Origin: Gerris lacustris
Taxonomy: Eukaryota; Arthropoda; Insecta; Hemiptera; Gerridae
DNA: 64,000 bases
Assembly: GCA_951217055.1 (NCBI GenBank)
Contig: OX578286.1
Coordinates: forward strand, 10,613,550 to 10,677,549
Direction of reading: 5' to 3'
The translations under genes were made by a program, and so were the position numbers. How positions within the stretch are numbered: the first letter of the stretch is position 1; each line of letters opens with the position of its first letter. The notes under the pieces are model-generated. The model saw only the letters and a list, made by a program, of their open reading frames with translations, did not search any database and had not been told where the DNA came from. Below are positions 24,501-38,200 of this stretch, piece by piece.

Positions 24501-27500
24501 TACCATATCTTATAAGACTTTCTGACTAATATTTATTTATATATTATTAATATTTTTGTTTGAATGTTGCAGAGGATGGGCTTTATCTCTAAAACCAAAC
24601 ATCTACTCAATGTTGCTGGAACGCTGTCCTAATCGTTCTGTGAGACTTAACGCCTGGTTAGCTAATAATCACAGCTCTACTAGCCACCCTGAGCTAAGCA
24701 ACAGTACTAGTTTGGAGAACATTCGTAGTGCTAGGTAAAACAAAATCAATTCTTATATCACATAGGGTAAGTGGGGGCAAAGGTCCGCATGGGGTAAATG
24801 TCCGCACTGCTTTAAAAATGGGAGGGAAACTGCTTTTTGAAGTGAGACTGGCAACACTCATTCCTTACATTGAGGTTTTGCTCCTGTAAGGTTATCTTGA
24901 TTTCGTTTGTACTGTTGCCAAGAAACATGAGGTAAGTTTATTTTTTTTATGTTTCAGTCTAACTTTTATAGAATTTTGGCAGTTTATTATTAATTATTAT
25001 AAATCAATATTCGTGTTTTAGATAAAGTTGTACCCAAATGGTGCTTTAAGTAGTGTCGAAAAAGACACTTGTTTTACCTTCATATGTAGTTGCCTTCGAT
25101 AGATTACTATATTTATATGATTTGATAAAATGGGGCAAAGATCCGCGCACTAAATGGGGCAAATGTCTTAATGTGGACTTTTTTCCCAATAAAAAAGTTT
25201 AATCTAAAGCCTTGTCCACACTAGTAGACATGTTGCGCGATTTTGGTCTCAGAGACATGTCTAGCGATTTGTCTATAGACATCGGCTGAGCCAAACGGCG
25301 TCTACGGTCTCGTTGCTAGACCAAAATCGCATGTCTATGGTTTTCCATTCTAAATGGTGCAACGACATGGTGCAGATAGATAGACATGGTGCAACGTTAG
25401 GCATGTTGCGCAACGTGTCTACAAGTGTGGACGCTAGACCTAGACCATAGACGGTCTTAGAAGATGTCTATAGACACGTTGCGAGACATTTCTGTAGACG
25501 GTCTATAGAAATGTGTGGACTAGGCTTAAAGATTAATTGATATTAGTTACTTCTGGTAAAAGAACTAGTTTTTAATTTTCAGAGTGTACAAGAGAAAGAA
25601 ATATTGTTTGCGCCCTTTAACTCAGCAGATCCTGGATGAAAAGAAAGGATTAATTAAAAGGGCTTTCTTCCTCTACGATACTTTATATTGCACCTAATAT
25701 GCTTTCTTTATCATTCAATATACGTGTTCTTTTATGAAGTATTTCACTTTCTTGAATAATTAATTAATTAATACCAAATGGGATAAAGGTCTGCAAATCA
25801 TAATTTTGGTAAAATGGTGCCCCAAAAATGTTGAAAAATGTTTGGAGAGATAGTAGTCTAGAGTCTAGGAGATAGCGTGCAAAAAAGTGTCTGACTAACA
25901 TCAAGCTAGAATTTTGTATACAAGTCAATCTTTTAGCGCCTTTTAAGAATATGTGGTCGGCTAGATTTGTCTGCAGGACATAGCTTGGCAATAGGCATTT
26001 GAAAAAAACAAATCAGTGGAGAGCGACCATGTCTCACCAATTCTGGTGGACAATGTGATTTTCATGATCTTGAGTACAGAATTAGTTAGTAGACCGAAAA
26101 TCAAGTTGATATTAGTTTGTCCCTTGACAGGTGAGCACGTTGTTTTTTTAGTAATATTTGAATAACTAACCTATCAAGTGTGAAAATAACATCGAGTTGA
26201 TTTTTGGTCTACTAACTAATTCTGTACTCAGGATCATGAACATCATACTGTCCACCATAATTGGCAGGACATGGCCGCTCTCCACAATTTTGTTTTTTTC
26301 AAATGCCTATTGCCAAGCTATGTCCCGCAGACGAATCTAGCCGACCACATATTCTTAAAAGGCGCTAAAAGATTGACTTGTATACAAAATTCTAGCTTGA
26401 TGTTAGTCAGCCACTTTTTGGCACGCTATCTCCTGGACTATGAGGGATTGTTAGATAGATTGCTGGCCAAAATTCACAGGTCATTTAGAAATTATTAAAA
26501 GGAAGCAAATGCTCAAAATTAGCCCTAAACCAAAAAATGCAGACATTTGCCCCCACCTACCCTATATTATACGTTTCCATAATGTTTATAAATATAGATT
26601 GGATGAATACAGTTATTGGATCCAAAGTGTCCTTAGAAACCTAGATTCAATAAGGATTGAAAACAATTTAGATCCAGATACGATACTCTAATGTCTGGGA
26701 TCGTATCTGGATCAAGTTTCATGGAAACACCTGAACTTGATCCTGACATGCTCAGAGTGTGGGTGTGATCGCCCCTAGCATGTTTCTTTAGAAACTAGAC
26801 AAATCTGTCAAAACACCACACTCCACTCAACCGGAAAACATAACTTTTATTTGTCATTTTCAATTTTGTTTTTAAAAACACTAAAAAAAAATATAAAAAT
26901 CCTGGTTATAAAAGGTGAAGGTTACAAAATTTATTCAATATTATGATTGGTGTATTGAATACAGATTCAATACTACTCATGGAAACACCTAACTTGTTAA
27001 ATCCCAAATTAGGATTCACTCAGCATTTAAACATCTTGGAAACGTAGTAATCGTTCCCTTTTAGTTTTAATTGTTTTCTTTGAGGTATTATGGAATTATT
27101 AATTCTAAAAATGTATGTGCACAGTGGGATCGTCCATTTTATGTTGGCAATAAAACAATATATATTTTTTAAACTGAGATTTGTCTGTTTTGTTTAGGAA
27201 AGAATTAGCTAAACTATTAGGCTATGATAATTTTGCTGAGATGTCAATGGAAACTAAAATGGCTGGTTCTATTGATAATGTGAACAATACATTGGATGAA
27301 ATTCTTGAACGAGGTATACTTTTTTTACTTACTCATGATACTTCATTATTTACTCGTGTAACTAGTTTCTTGATTTTTCTACCCCATGGTTGTGCATTTA
27401 ACATGCTTCAGCCACAGGCTTCATTGGGCTGCAAAAGCTGTGCGGGATGAATACCCGGCTGTCAACAAACTGATTTCGTCAGTTTTTTTTTTTTTTTTTT

Positions 27501-30500
27501 TTTTTTTTAGTTTATTGTTCACTTCAACTACAAAGTTTTTTTTGTTTTAATAAGTGTTGTTAAGAGAAATACAATTAGCATTTTGATTCAACATGATCGG
27601 GTGTTCACCCAGTGGTGGCACTCCGTAACATTATTGTGCATATGTATTTGCATATACATTGTTTAGATAGTGTACATTATAATTTTCTTCAGTTGATTCT
27701 TAGAAGATCTCTTGGCCATGTTTTTTTCAGTCTTCTGGGTGGGTTTGAAGGTATATGAGGTGAGGAAAGGGCGTGAACAAGAGGGTTGTTATGGGGTTCA
27801 AGTTTGTTGTGGAAATTTTTATATCTATCTTTAGCAAGATCGCTCACAAAAGATACCTTTAGGTCTTTATGGATGATGATGTTTGGAACATAGAAAGGAA
27901 GATGGGACAGTTTTCTTAAGATTTTTGACTGTAGAGACTGCAGACGGTGAAGATTTGAAGGTTTTGTAGAACCTCAGATTTCAATGCCATATGACCAGGT
28001 AGGCTTGAGAATTGAGTTGTAAATTTGTAGTCTATGTTTTAATGTGAGACGTGTGCGATGATCAAGAAGTCTTAGAAGTAGTTTGTAGCGTCTGTTGGTT
28101 TCAATTCGTTTCAATCGTGTGTGGATTCCACGTTAGCCTTTTGTCCAGATGTAGTCCAAGGTAACGAACAGTAGTGGCGGGTGGTATGATTTTGTTATTT
28201 AGGTATACTGGTGGACAAAAACCATGGCGGAGGGTGAATGTGACTTGTGTGCTTTTTTGTTCATTTATTTTTATTCTCCAACACCGGAACCATGGTTGGA
28301 GGAGTGAAAGGTGTTCTTGGAGCATGTGGGAGGCTACTTGTGGATCATTATGGGTGGCTAGTATGGCTTTGTCATCTGCAAAAGATTTCGTCAGTGAAGA
28401 AAGTTTTTCTTAGCCCCAACGAGAGTAGACTTGTTTTGGAGCATTTTGCCAACCAATCGTTTCCAATTTAACTCTGGAGCATATAGAACAACATATGATT
28501 ATTTTTGCTTCCGAGTTTACCGAAGGTAACGGAAGCATTGTGTTCACTTTTGAAGATGAAAACATTTTATTATGTCTCTGATTTTAAAAATTCCAAGACC
28601 AAAATCCGTTTCAGACATCAGGGAACATTTTTGGTCTCGTGTCTGTCTGGTCTGTCTATCGGTCTGTGTGGCCGCATCCCCCGAAACGTGTGATGATAAC
28701 TTGAGTAAAAGTAGACCCATTTTGATGAAATTTGGTACGCATATTCATTTTACCAATACCCAGGACAAGTTCATTGGAGAACGCCTGCAACGCTCGTGTA
28801 AACGTGAACTTCAAATTTAAAATTGGAATTTTAGGTCGGGAAAAAATTTAACTTCATCTATTTTATAAGACAAACATTTTTTTAATAAAACCAACAGCGA
28901 TACCGCTATGAAGAGTTAAAGACTATTAATAGTTTTTATTATGGAGAGAGCCCGATGAGGGAGATAGACAAGGGGAATAGGAGGTGGCTTGGTTCCCCCC
29001 ACGTCTCTCTTTGACCTACCTCTTCAATAGCACAGCTAGCCTATGGACCTCGAGACCAGGCGACCAGGCTTTATTGATGGGAAATTAAATAAATTAGACA
29101 ATAATGCATTTTAAAAGCCTAAAATCATTAAAGTATAAGCGAGGAAGCTATGTGCCACTCTAATTGGCAGTGTATTTACAATGTTGAAGCATTCTGCTAA
29201 TTATTATTATTTATTATTTATTGTAAATATAATTCAGTATTTATGAAGTATTGGAATCTTTCTTTTGAACTGTTTACCCTCCAAAATAACGAAACACTTC
29301 ATATAATGACTAAATTTTCACAGTGAAATAAACGTCATACTTTTGGCTAAAATGTCATAAAACAACCGATTTTTTAAAATAGAGGTCATAAAACAGGAGA
29401 ATAAAAGTCATAGAATAAAGGTCATCAAATGGAAAAATAAAAGTTATAAACGTCCCGTCTTTGGTTATAAATTTTGTATATTTTAAAGAAAAACATCTCA
29501 ATTTTCTGTTTTTAGCGAGTAGAAAGTAGCTCTCCTTAAAAAAGTTTAAATGTGACTTTAATTTTTTTTTTACACCACGGTGTGTTCTATTTTTCTAGCT
29601 TATCCGTTGCAAGAGAAGGAAATAGCTGGACTTCATGAATTTGCTAAGAGCTGCGGATATAAGGGTAGACTTGAAGAATATGATATTCCATTCTGGGCTC
29701 GTCTTCATCGAAAGCATTTATACAAGTAAGTCGTAAGTCAATGTCTATAATCGTAAGTCAAATTATATAATAATTTGTACAGTACAGCATTGACTCAAAA
29801 AGGAAGGGTGATTCTGACACTTAAGTTGATAGATATTAAATCACGTTAACGTTTCTAAATCCCATAATTTCCTAGTTGAGTTAAATACAGGTGGCACCTG
29901 TTGCTTATTCTTATCAGTAAGTTATTGTTATCACTTTGTCTAGGTCCCAAAGCTATCACATTCAAAGCAGTGTCTTCTATATTTTCAATGGTAATGTTAA
30001 TACTGTTTTCGTCCTTTTTTTTTAATATATACTATTTTTTTAAACCTGTTTTAGCTGGGATGAGAGTGGAACCTGTGAATTTTTCCCCTTAGAACAAGTT
30101 ACCTCTGGGTTGTTTGAAGTAACGGAGAAGATGTTCGGTATTAAAATTAAGAAAGTCGACACAGTTGATGTACCCAATCCGACCGTTTCTTATTATCAAA
30201 TAGTTGAAAATCAGAATGTCGTCGCTGGATTCTACTTTGATCCTTATCACAGGTAAATTATTAATTAGTAAATTATTTAATTTATTATGAATGTTTTTAA
30301 TATACTTCTCCTTGATTTTTTAAATGGTAAGAGAAAGTCTATTAAATAGCTAAATTATAAATTATTTTTTCATTTATTTATTGGTTCGTTTAATAATTAT
30401 TGATACCGGGACCGGATTTGGATTTATTTATTTATTTTTTATTTATTCATATTTTAAGAGCCCTCAACGGCAACAAGCCACAAGTGAGGCACTCTTGGTA

Positions 30501-33500
30501 AGGCGAAGATAACAATGTTTTACGTTAACAGAGATTGGGCAGCCCTTAGGCCCTTAGGAGTTTTTTTTTTTGCCCCGGAGACAGTTTTGTCACTACCTTA
30601 AGGGCTTCTACAGTATATGAAAGTGCCCTCACTGGAGGAAAAGGCAGTTGCAAGACAAAATATGCACCTGTCTTTCTCCAGTGTGCAAGGCTGTAGCAAC
30701 ACAAGTGTGACAAGGCAGACACAACCAAGACAGTTTTGTCACTACCTTAAGGGCTTCTACAGTATATGAAAGTGCCCTCACTGGAGGAAAAGACAGTTGC
30801 CAGACAAAATATGCACCTGTCTTTCTCCAGTGTGCAAGGCTGTAGCAACACAAGTGTGACAAGGCAGACACAACCAAGACAGTTTTGTCACTACCTTAAG
30901 GGCTTCTACAGTATATGAAAGTGCCCTCACTGGAGGAAAAGACAGTTGCAAGACAAAAGAGTCCTCTAGCCTAGGAGATGTCCCGAAACATTTCTGTGGG
31001 CAGACTGGTATGCACAAATCACAGCAATTGCCATGAGATCCATTTCACTGGGTATAAAATATGCACCTGTCTTTCCAGTGTGCAAGGCTGTAGCAACACA
31101 AGTGTGACAAGGCAGACACAACCAAGACAGTTCGGAAACAGTCTGCAGACTGTCTTGCCTCCAGTGTGCAAGGCTGTAGCAACACAAGTGTGTTAAGGCA
31201 GACACAACCAAGACAGTTTGGAAACAGTCTGCAGACTGTTTTGTCTCCAGTGTGCAAGGCTGTAGCAACACAAGTGTGACAAGGCAGACACAACCAAGAC
31301 AGTTCGGAAACAGTCTGCAGACTGTCTTGCCTCCAGTGTGCAAGGCTGTAGCAACACAAGTGTGACAAGGCAGACACAACCAAGACAGTTCGGAAACAGT
31401 CTGCAGACTGTCTTGTCTCCAGTGTGCAAGGCTGTAGCAACACAAGTGTGACAAGGCAGACACAACCAAGACAGTTTGGAAACAATCTGCAGACTGTTTT
31501 GTCTCCAGTGTGCAAGGCTGTAGCAACACAAGTGTGACAAGGCAGACACAACCAAGGCAATTCGGAAACAATCTGCAGACTGTTTTGTCTCCAGTGTTCT
31601 CATGGCCTTAAGCACGGTTTACACACTCAAGCCATTTGCACAAACTGGTTTCTGCAAATGGCTTGAATGTAAGAGACATTCAGTTTGGCTTGTGCAAACT
31701 TCAGGCCTGGTTTACACGCAATAATTTACTTGCACAAACTGACTTGTACAAGCCAGGTTTGTGTAAATAGTTTGAGCGTGTAAACGGGCCTTTAGGCTTA
31801 AGATTTGGTGCGAGGCATCTCTGAATGTTGCTAGCACCAAATATAGGGGTACTTTACACCTAAGGTAATATCTTTGGTGTAGATATGCTTTACACCTAAA
31901 GACCGCTTTAGATGATCAACCATGTTGTCAATATGCCAAGTTGAATTAAATGTGTATCGTCTATGGATAGGTTGTTGGTTGAAATTTTATGTTGGTCCAC
32001 AGGTTTGGAGTAAAATAAAAATTATGTGAGACAAGCCTCTTTTTAACATTATTTATGATAATAATGAGATATAACAATTCTTCACTTATTTTAAACCCAA
32101 CAAACTTGAACGAACAGTAGATTCGGTAGACTTGGTAAAAATAAGTGTCTGTGTTAAATGTTATCGATTTGAATTTCAACATGGTTGACAATTATGTTAA
32201 TCGTCTATAAGGCCCGTTTACACGGTGATAGTTGGCGCGATAGTTGTGGTCATGACAGCAACTATCGCATCGACTATCACTGTGTAGACTACGTGATATT
32301 GTCGTATATATTGTCGCGATAAAACTATCTGCCATTACACTATCTTGTCTGACGAGATAGTTGAGTGTTCTATCACAGCAGTCAGAGTACTCACGCGGAT
32401 GATATAAGAACTACCACGCTAGATACTAGACGCTGATTGGCTTATACTTTTTTATCAACTGATAACAGATTTAAAGGCACCAAATATGAGATTGCTTCAC
32501 ATTAGATATCAGATTTTTTTTTTTTTTTTCGACAATATGAATATATTCTTTTGGCTGTGTGTGTGTTATAATTTAACATTATAATATATTTAATGCTTTA
32601 TTTCCGTATTCTAGTCAAAATTGTATTATATAGATGTAACATTGAGTGCACGACAACAAGTTTTGACGTATTTTAACTCTCACCGTGTAAACTGCACACC
32701 TCAGCGATAGTTGTATGACGTAGACTGACATGATAGTTCTATCGCGGAAGAACTATCACCGTGTAAGCGGGCTTATAGGCTGCTTAACTCATTGATGTGG
32801 CTTGATTTATAGATCACTCCTGACTCCTACATTTAATTGTGGCAAAGTTGCTGTAGATATACTCAAAAGATAGTTGCCTTCAAGCACCACTTTTTAGGCT
32901 TTTGATAGCCATGCAGTTTAGAGTTTATATTGTCTTCTGCTTTCTTTAGTTCTCAGTAATCTCTCAAACCCCCCTCTTAGTCCAGTAACTTTATACATCG
33001 CAGTATGCGTCAAATCCGGTAGTTCTGATTTTTTGCAGACTTGTTTATGATGTTGGCCTAATGAATAATCCAAGTTTTTGACCTCGAGCGCCGAACGCAA
33101 CTTTGTCAAAAATCAAAAAAACCGTGAAAAAATCGTTATTTTTTCAAATTTTGGCGATTATAACCCTTAAGGACTAGTTTTTGAAAAAACTTTTTTTAGG
33201 ACATTTTTAAAGTAGACTAAATTTGCTACAATATGATACTAGAACTGTCTCTGTAGACCCAATAGTTTCCGAGATAAAGCCTTTCAAAGTTTATATTTTT
33301 TTTCGAACTTTGCAATTTTTGAACTGCTCAAAGACTGATCTTGTGGCCCTTGATGAGGTAATATTTAATTTTCCACTGCTGACAGCTGCTTTGATCAACT
33401 TCAGATTGTTGTATTTTATCTGACAAGCACTGTGCACATATATCTTATTTAAACCCTTCAATAAATAAACGCTGATTTTCTATGTTCTTAAGGGAAATAC

Positions 33501-35180
33501 TCGACGCAAGAAGGGTTTTTACACCTGTTTCCTTCACTAGGCGCACTTGACCTTCACTTAAAGTCTCCTTACTTAATATAAAACACAAATCCACGCTGGG
33601 ACTGGGATCAGACATTCTGTAGATTTTGAGTTCAAACGGCACACGTTATGGGCAGCAGGCCAGTCAACAACTGAAATGAAAAAAAAAAACTTAGGGAAGG
33701 TTAAAAACGTGTATCTAAAATATTGCAAAAAATTGCAAAGTTCGAAAAAAAATGATAAACTTTGAAAGGCTTAATATCGGAAACTATTGGATCTACAGAG
33801 ACAGTTCTAGTATCATATTGTAGCAAATTTAGTCTACTTTAAAAACGTCCTAAAAAAAGTTTTTTTCAAAAACTAGTCCTTAAGGGTTATAATCACCAAA
33901 TTTTGAAAAAAAAAAAAAACAAAAAAAAAAACGATTTTTTCACGTTTTTTTTCGATTTTTGACAAAGTTGCGTTATGGCACTCGAGGTCACAAACTTGGA
34001 TTATTCATTAGGCCAACATCATAAACAAGTCTGCAAAAAATCAGAACTACCGGATTTGACGCATACTACCCTATACTTTCAGGCGACAAAGTTACTGGAT
34101 TATCTTTATTTTATCATATTTTTATTTTTATTTTTATTTTTATTTTTTTTTTCAGAGAGAACAAAGCAGTTGGATGTACTTCAATATGCATAAGGTCTTC
34201 TAGTAAATTCCACGAGCATCATCCGATTTCTTATCTTACCTGTGATTTCTATCCACCTGTAGATAAGAAGCCATCTCTACTCACTCTGTCTCAAGTTGAA
34301 CAGTTATTTAACAAGGTAGTTTTTAAAAGTTAAATTAATCTTATTAATTTAAGGATATTAAGAGAAAAAAAATACTTTCAAAAGAAATATAAATCATATC
34401 AAAGAAAACAACTTACCCCAAACATCATTTGCAATGAGTTTGGCCTGGAGAACAAACTATATTAAGATCCTCGACTGTGTTTTTCTCCTATGTGTGATGG
34501 GGACTCATCATGAAAGAGGTGTAGTTCAATAACCATTAAACATCTTCACACAGAAAATTGTAATAATACAATTTGACTGTTCTAAAGCAGCCTTCTTCAG
34601 ATAATCTAGAGGTCACTTAATCGACTTTGAGAGTGTAAGTTTTTGTAGAAGAGGTTTTTGAATCGACTTTGAAAGTACAAGTTTTTGTAGAAGAGGTTTC
34701 CGAATCGACTTTGAAAGTACAAGTTTTTGTAGAAGAGGTTTCTGAATCGACTTTGAAAGTACAAGTTTTTGTAGAAGAGGTTTTTGAATCGACTTTGAAA
34801 GTACAAGTTTTTGTAGAAGAGGTTTCTGAATCGACTTTGAAAGTGCAAGTTTTTGTAGAAGAGGTTTCTGAATCGACTTTGAAAGTTCAAGTTTTTGCAG
34901 AGGGCTTTTGTAAAACTTGTACTTTCAAAGTCAATGCAAAAACCACTAGATTGTCTGAAGAAGACTGCTTTAGAACTGCTGAAAATTATTTTAGCTTTTG
35001 AGTAAAACGTTTTATTTATTTGTTTTGTGTTTTAGTTTGGTACAGTATTGCAGCAAGTTTTATCTACAGTTAACTACTCAGAAGTGTCAGGCTTGTCTTT
35101 TATTGAATGGGACGCCGTTGAAGTTGTCAGAAACATCTTTTCATTGTGGTAATTAAAAACTAATCAGAATAATACGTTAT

Positions 35181-35212
<32 letters not shown>

Positions 35213-38200
35213 TCTTTTTACTTTCTCTCGTACAATGCTCAACGCAATTAAGGTTGGATTAATGTGTGGCGGAGATCTTTGGAGCAATGTGCTCAATGCA
35301 ATATAGTTCAAACAGAAAGTACGTCACCCTGATATATTCTATAAAAAATTCAATTTTAAAACTACTGTAGATATGAGAGAGTTAGTGAGGTACGGTCTGA
35401 AGAAAAAACTTTTAAGTTTTACCAACTAGTTTTGTAATAGTACATTACACGTCGAGTGTGGAAAGTAGCATTTTGCATGCGAGTGTGGAGTTTGCACCCG
35501 AGCGATAGCGAGGGTAGTAAAACCACACGAGCAATGCAAAATGCCGTTTTCGCACGAGTTGCGCACCGTACTTTATCTACGATTGTTAGATTTAAATAAT
35601 AAATACTGAAAAAAATAAACTTGCTGTATGTAAGTCCGTATCTCTCTCTTGATAAAGATGGCATTAATTCTTGAGTTGTATTTTTTGCCGAATCAATTAT
35701 TTCGGGAGGATTATTATTCTCCACATTTTCGTCAAAGTCACTTGATTCACTGATTGATTTTCACTAAAAACTCGATATAAACAGTTACTTTAATAAAAGA
35801 ATAACAAATTAGTTTTGTTAAATGTAAACAAACTCGCTAATCGTGCGTAAAGCTGAAGAATTACTCTTCTTTACCACCCTAGGGTGTTAAAGAAGAGGAA
35901 TCCTTCAGAACTATGAGACGCGCATGCGCAATGAATACAAGTACGTAAAGAATCACTTTCTACTCATCTAAACAGAGATACAATGTTTATATTTCGTATC
36001 AATCGTAGATAAAATATATTTACATCGTCGTTACCCTGACCGTACCTCACTAACTCTCTCATATCTACACTTTAACGATTGCTAACTTAAAATTTAATTT
36101 AAAACTACTCTTTTGATTTTAATAAATAAAGTTAAAGAGGGTTGGCCCACAGATGGTATACTCATGTGATCATTTGACCAATCGTGTGATTATTTGTTAG
36201 ATTGAAAATGGTGAAGAAAGCTTTGTGCCACACAATTAGCACATGTTTTTATTACCTAATAAGTTTTTCTTTATTATTAATTTTACAATCTGTATTTCAG
36301 TTTAAATGAAGAAACAGTTTTATCAATGATCAGTGGTCATTATCAGACAGGTGAAAAGATAGATCCGATTAAGATCAGAGCTGTTAGGAATCATATGATC
36401 GGTTATAATACTTGTAAAGAGATCTACCTATCTTCCGTTGATCTATCACTTCACTCCACGTAAGTAGTTTCTTTAAAGTAATTTTAAACTAGGTTTAATA
36501 TGTATGTGTTTGTTATTGTTACTCTGGATCATGGGCTTTATGTAAAGTAGGGATGGGCGGAACGGAACGTAACTATAAAAATAACTAGTTCCAGTGTTGG
36601 AACGGTTCTAATCGTTCCAAGATTTCATGGAACTACGTTATTTTTGGAACGACTTTGAAGTTTTTATTTTACTGTCGAGTTTCATTTAGTTAATAAATTT
36701 TTATTGTTTGAATTCGATACAAATTTGTTACCACCATTTTACAAAAAAATAATATCTTTTAAGAATTATCGAGCAAAATAATACGAAACGTAACTGATTA
36801 AAGAGGAAACGGAAACGAGAAAACAGTAACGAAACTAAACAACTAACTTAAAGGGAACGTTAAAAACTCGTTTCTCTTGGAGCGAAACTAATGATCTTCG
36901 TTCCAAGCGCCAATACGTAACGTGTAACGTAACTGAAAAGACGAAACGGGAACGAGAAAACGTAACGAAACTGTAACTCGGAGGGAACGTAAAAGATTCG
37001 TTTCGCGAGGAACGAAAACTATAGTTTCGTTCCAAGTTCCAGTTCCAGCCAAGCTGGGACGTAACGTGTGTGTCTTATGTTATCTTGTATAGTAGAGTAG
37101 AGTAATGGAGTGGGGATGAGAGCTCGAGTCTCGGAATCACTCCAGTTATAGTGAAGCGTTATCTTTTTCTCTTTCAGAGACACAGATGCCTCTTTGCCGC
37201 TTTTTACTTTCTCATATAAAGAGAAAGTATTTTTTCTTTTAGGTCCATAGTCAACTTCCTCTTGTCACTTTCGCCCTTCGCCACTCGTTTCGTTTTTTTA
37301 GTTTTGTTTTCCGCTTTAGTAAATAGTTAGTAAAAATACGAAATAAACAGGTGAAATTTAATTTGTTTTTTGTTTAGTTTTAGGATCTCGTTATGGAAAG
37401 AACATAATTCTAGTATTTAAAAATATTATTTATACTGGTATAAAATATACTTTTAAGTAGTTACCATAATGTTGTATCATAAACATTTTTATTATACTGT
37501 TTACTTGGTTGCAATTAAAATATCACTATAAAAAAATATAAGATAAAAAGATAAATAAAGAGATCTTAATAATATTATTATAAAGTTAGTATTTAATTTC
37601 AACTTTTCATCGTCAGCGTCAGTGAAGAGTGGAACTATTTAATAAAGAAACGAACCTTATTGTAGAACGAACCTGGACTAGACTCAGGAACACGTGAAGT
37701 ATAAGAGAAACTGTTTCTTTGGAACATAAACTGATACGTTCCAAAAATAACTAGTTCCTGGAACTAGTTATTGGTTTGGAACGAAACGTTGTAACTCGTT
37801 CCACTCATGGAACCGTTCCTCCCATCCCTAATGTAAAGATGTGTTAAATGTGCTTTTACCTATAATTTATAATTCAGGAATAAGAGCGTTGATGTTGATC
37901 ATGTTAATGAATGGAGATCATCTTAATGAAGAAACTCTCTCTCCACGTGTTAGTGAGTTTTAACTCTGCGTAGTGTTTCTTTATAGGCACTGATGATGGC
38001 TTTATAAAAGCCGAAAGTTGCTTTGATAATTAACCAAGTATTATTACAGTTTCTTTGTAAACATTAAAGTTATTCACATATGTTATTTTATAGGTTTTAT
38101 TTAGTTAGTAGTAGAGTTAATGAAAAAAAAACCCACTTAAATATATGTCAGAAAGGTAGATTTTGGCAGTACAAATCCAGAACAAATGAGGGTATAAAAA

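Larger units (their letters stand above)
24763..26564. mobile_element. 1.8-kb TIR element with two nested MITEs (intron 6)
   Basis: Inverted ends TAGGGTAAGTGGGGGCAAAG / ATTTGCCCCCACCTACCCTA. The word GGGGCAAA(G/T)(A/G)TC also recurs inside (about 25135-25170, 25777). Nested within it are a MITE at 25205-25528 and a foldback MITE at 25865-26442. No transposase remains. Confidence 0.65.

Noticed and set aside
28101..28325. 75-codon minus-strand ORF as a host gene
   Set aside because: It is part of the frameshifted Jockey-like reverse transcriptase fragment.
30966..31615. Overlapping minus-strand ORFs of 140-201 codons with Cys/Leu-rich repeats
   Set aside because: They are readings of the 84-bp tandem array in three frames, inside an intron; no start context or family.
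35466..35600. CpG-rich hairpin region as a promoter for an unannotated gene
   Set aside because: It is the interior of the TIR element 35366-36069; no ORF or splice signals nearby.
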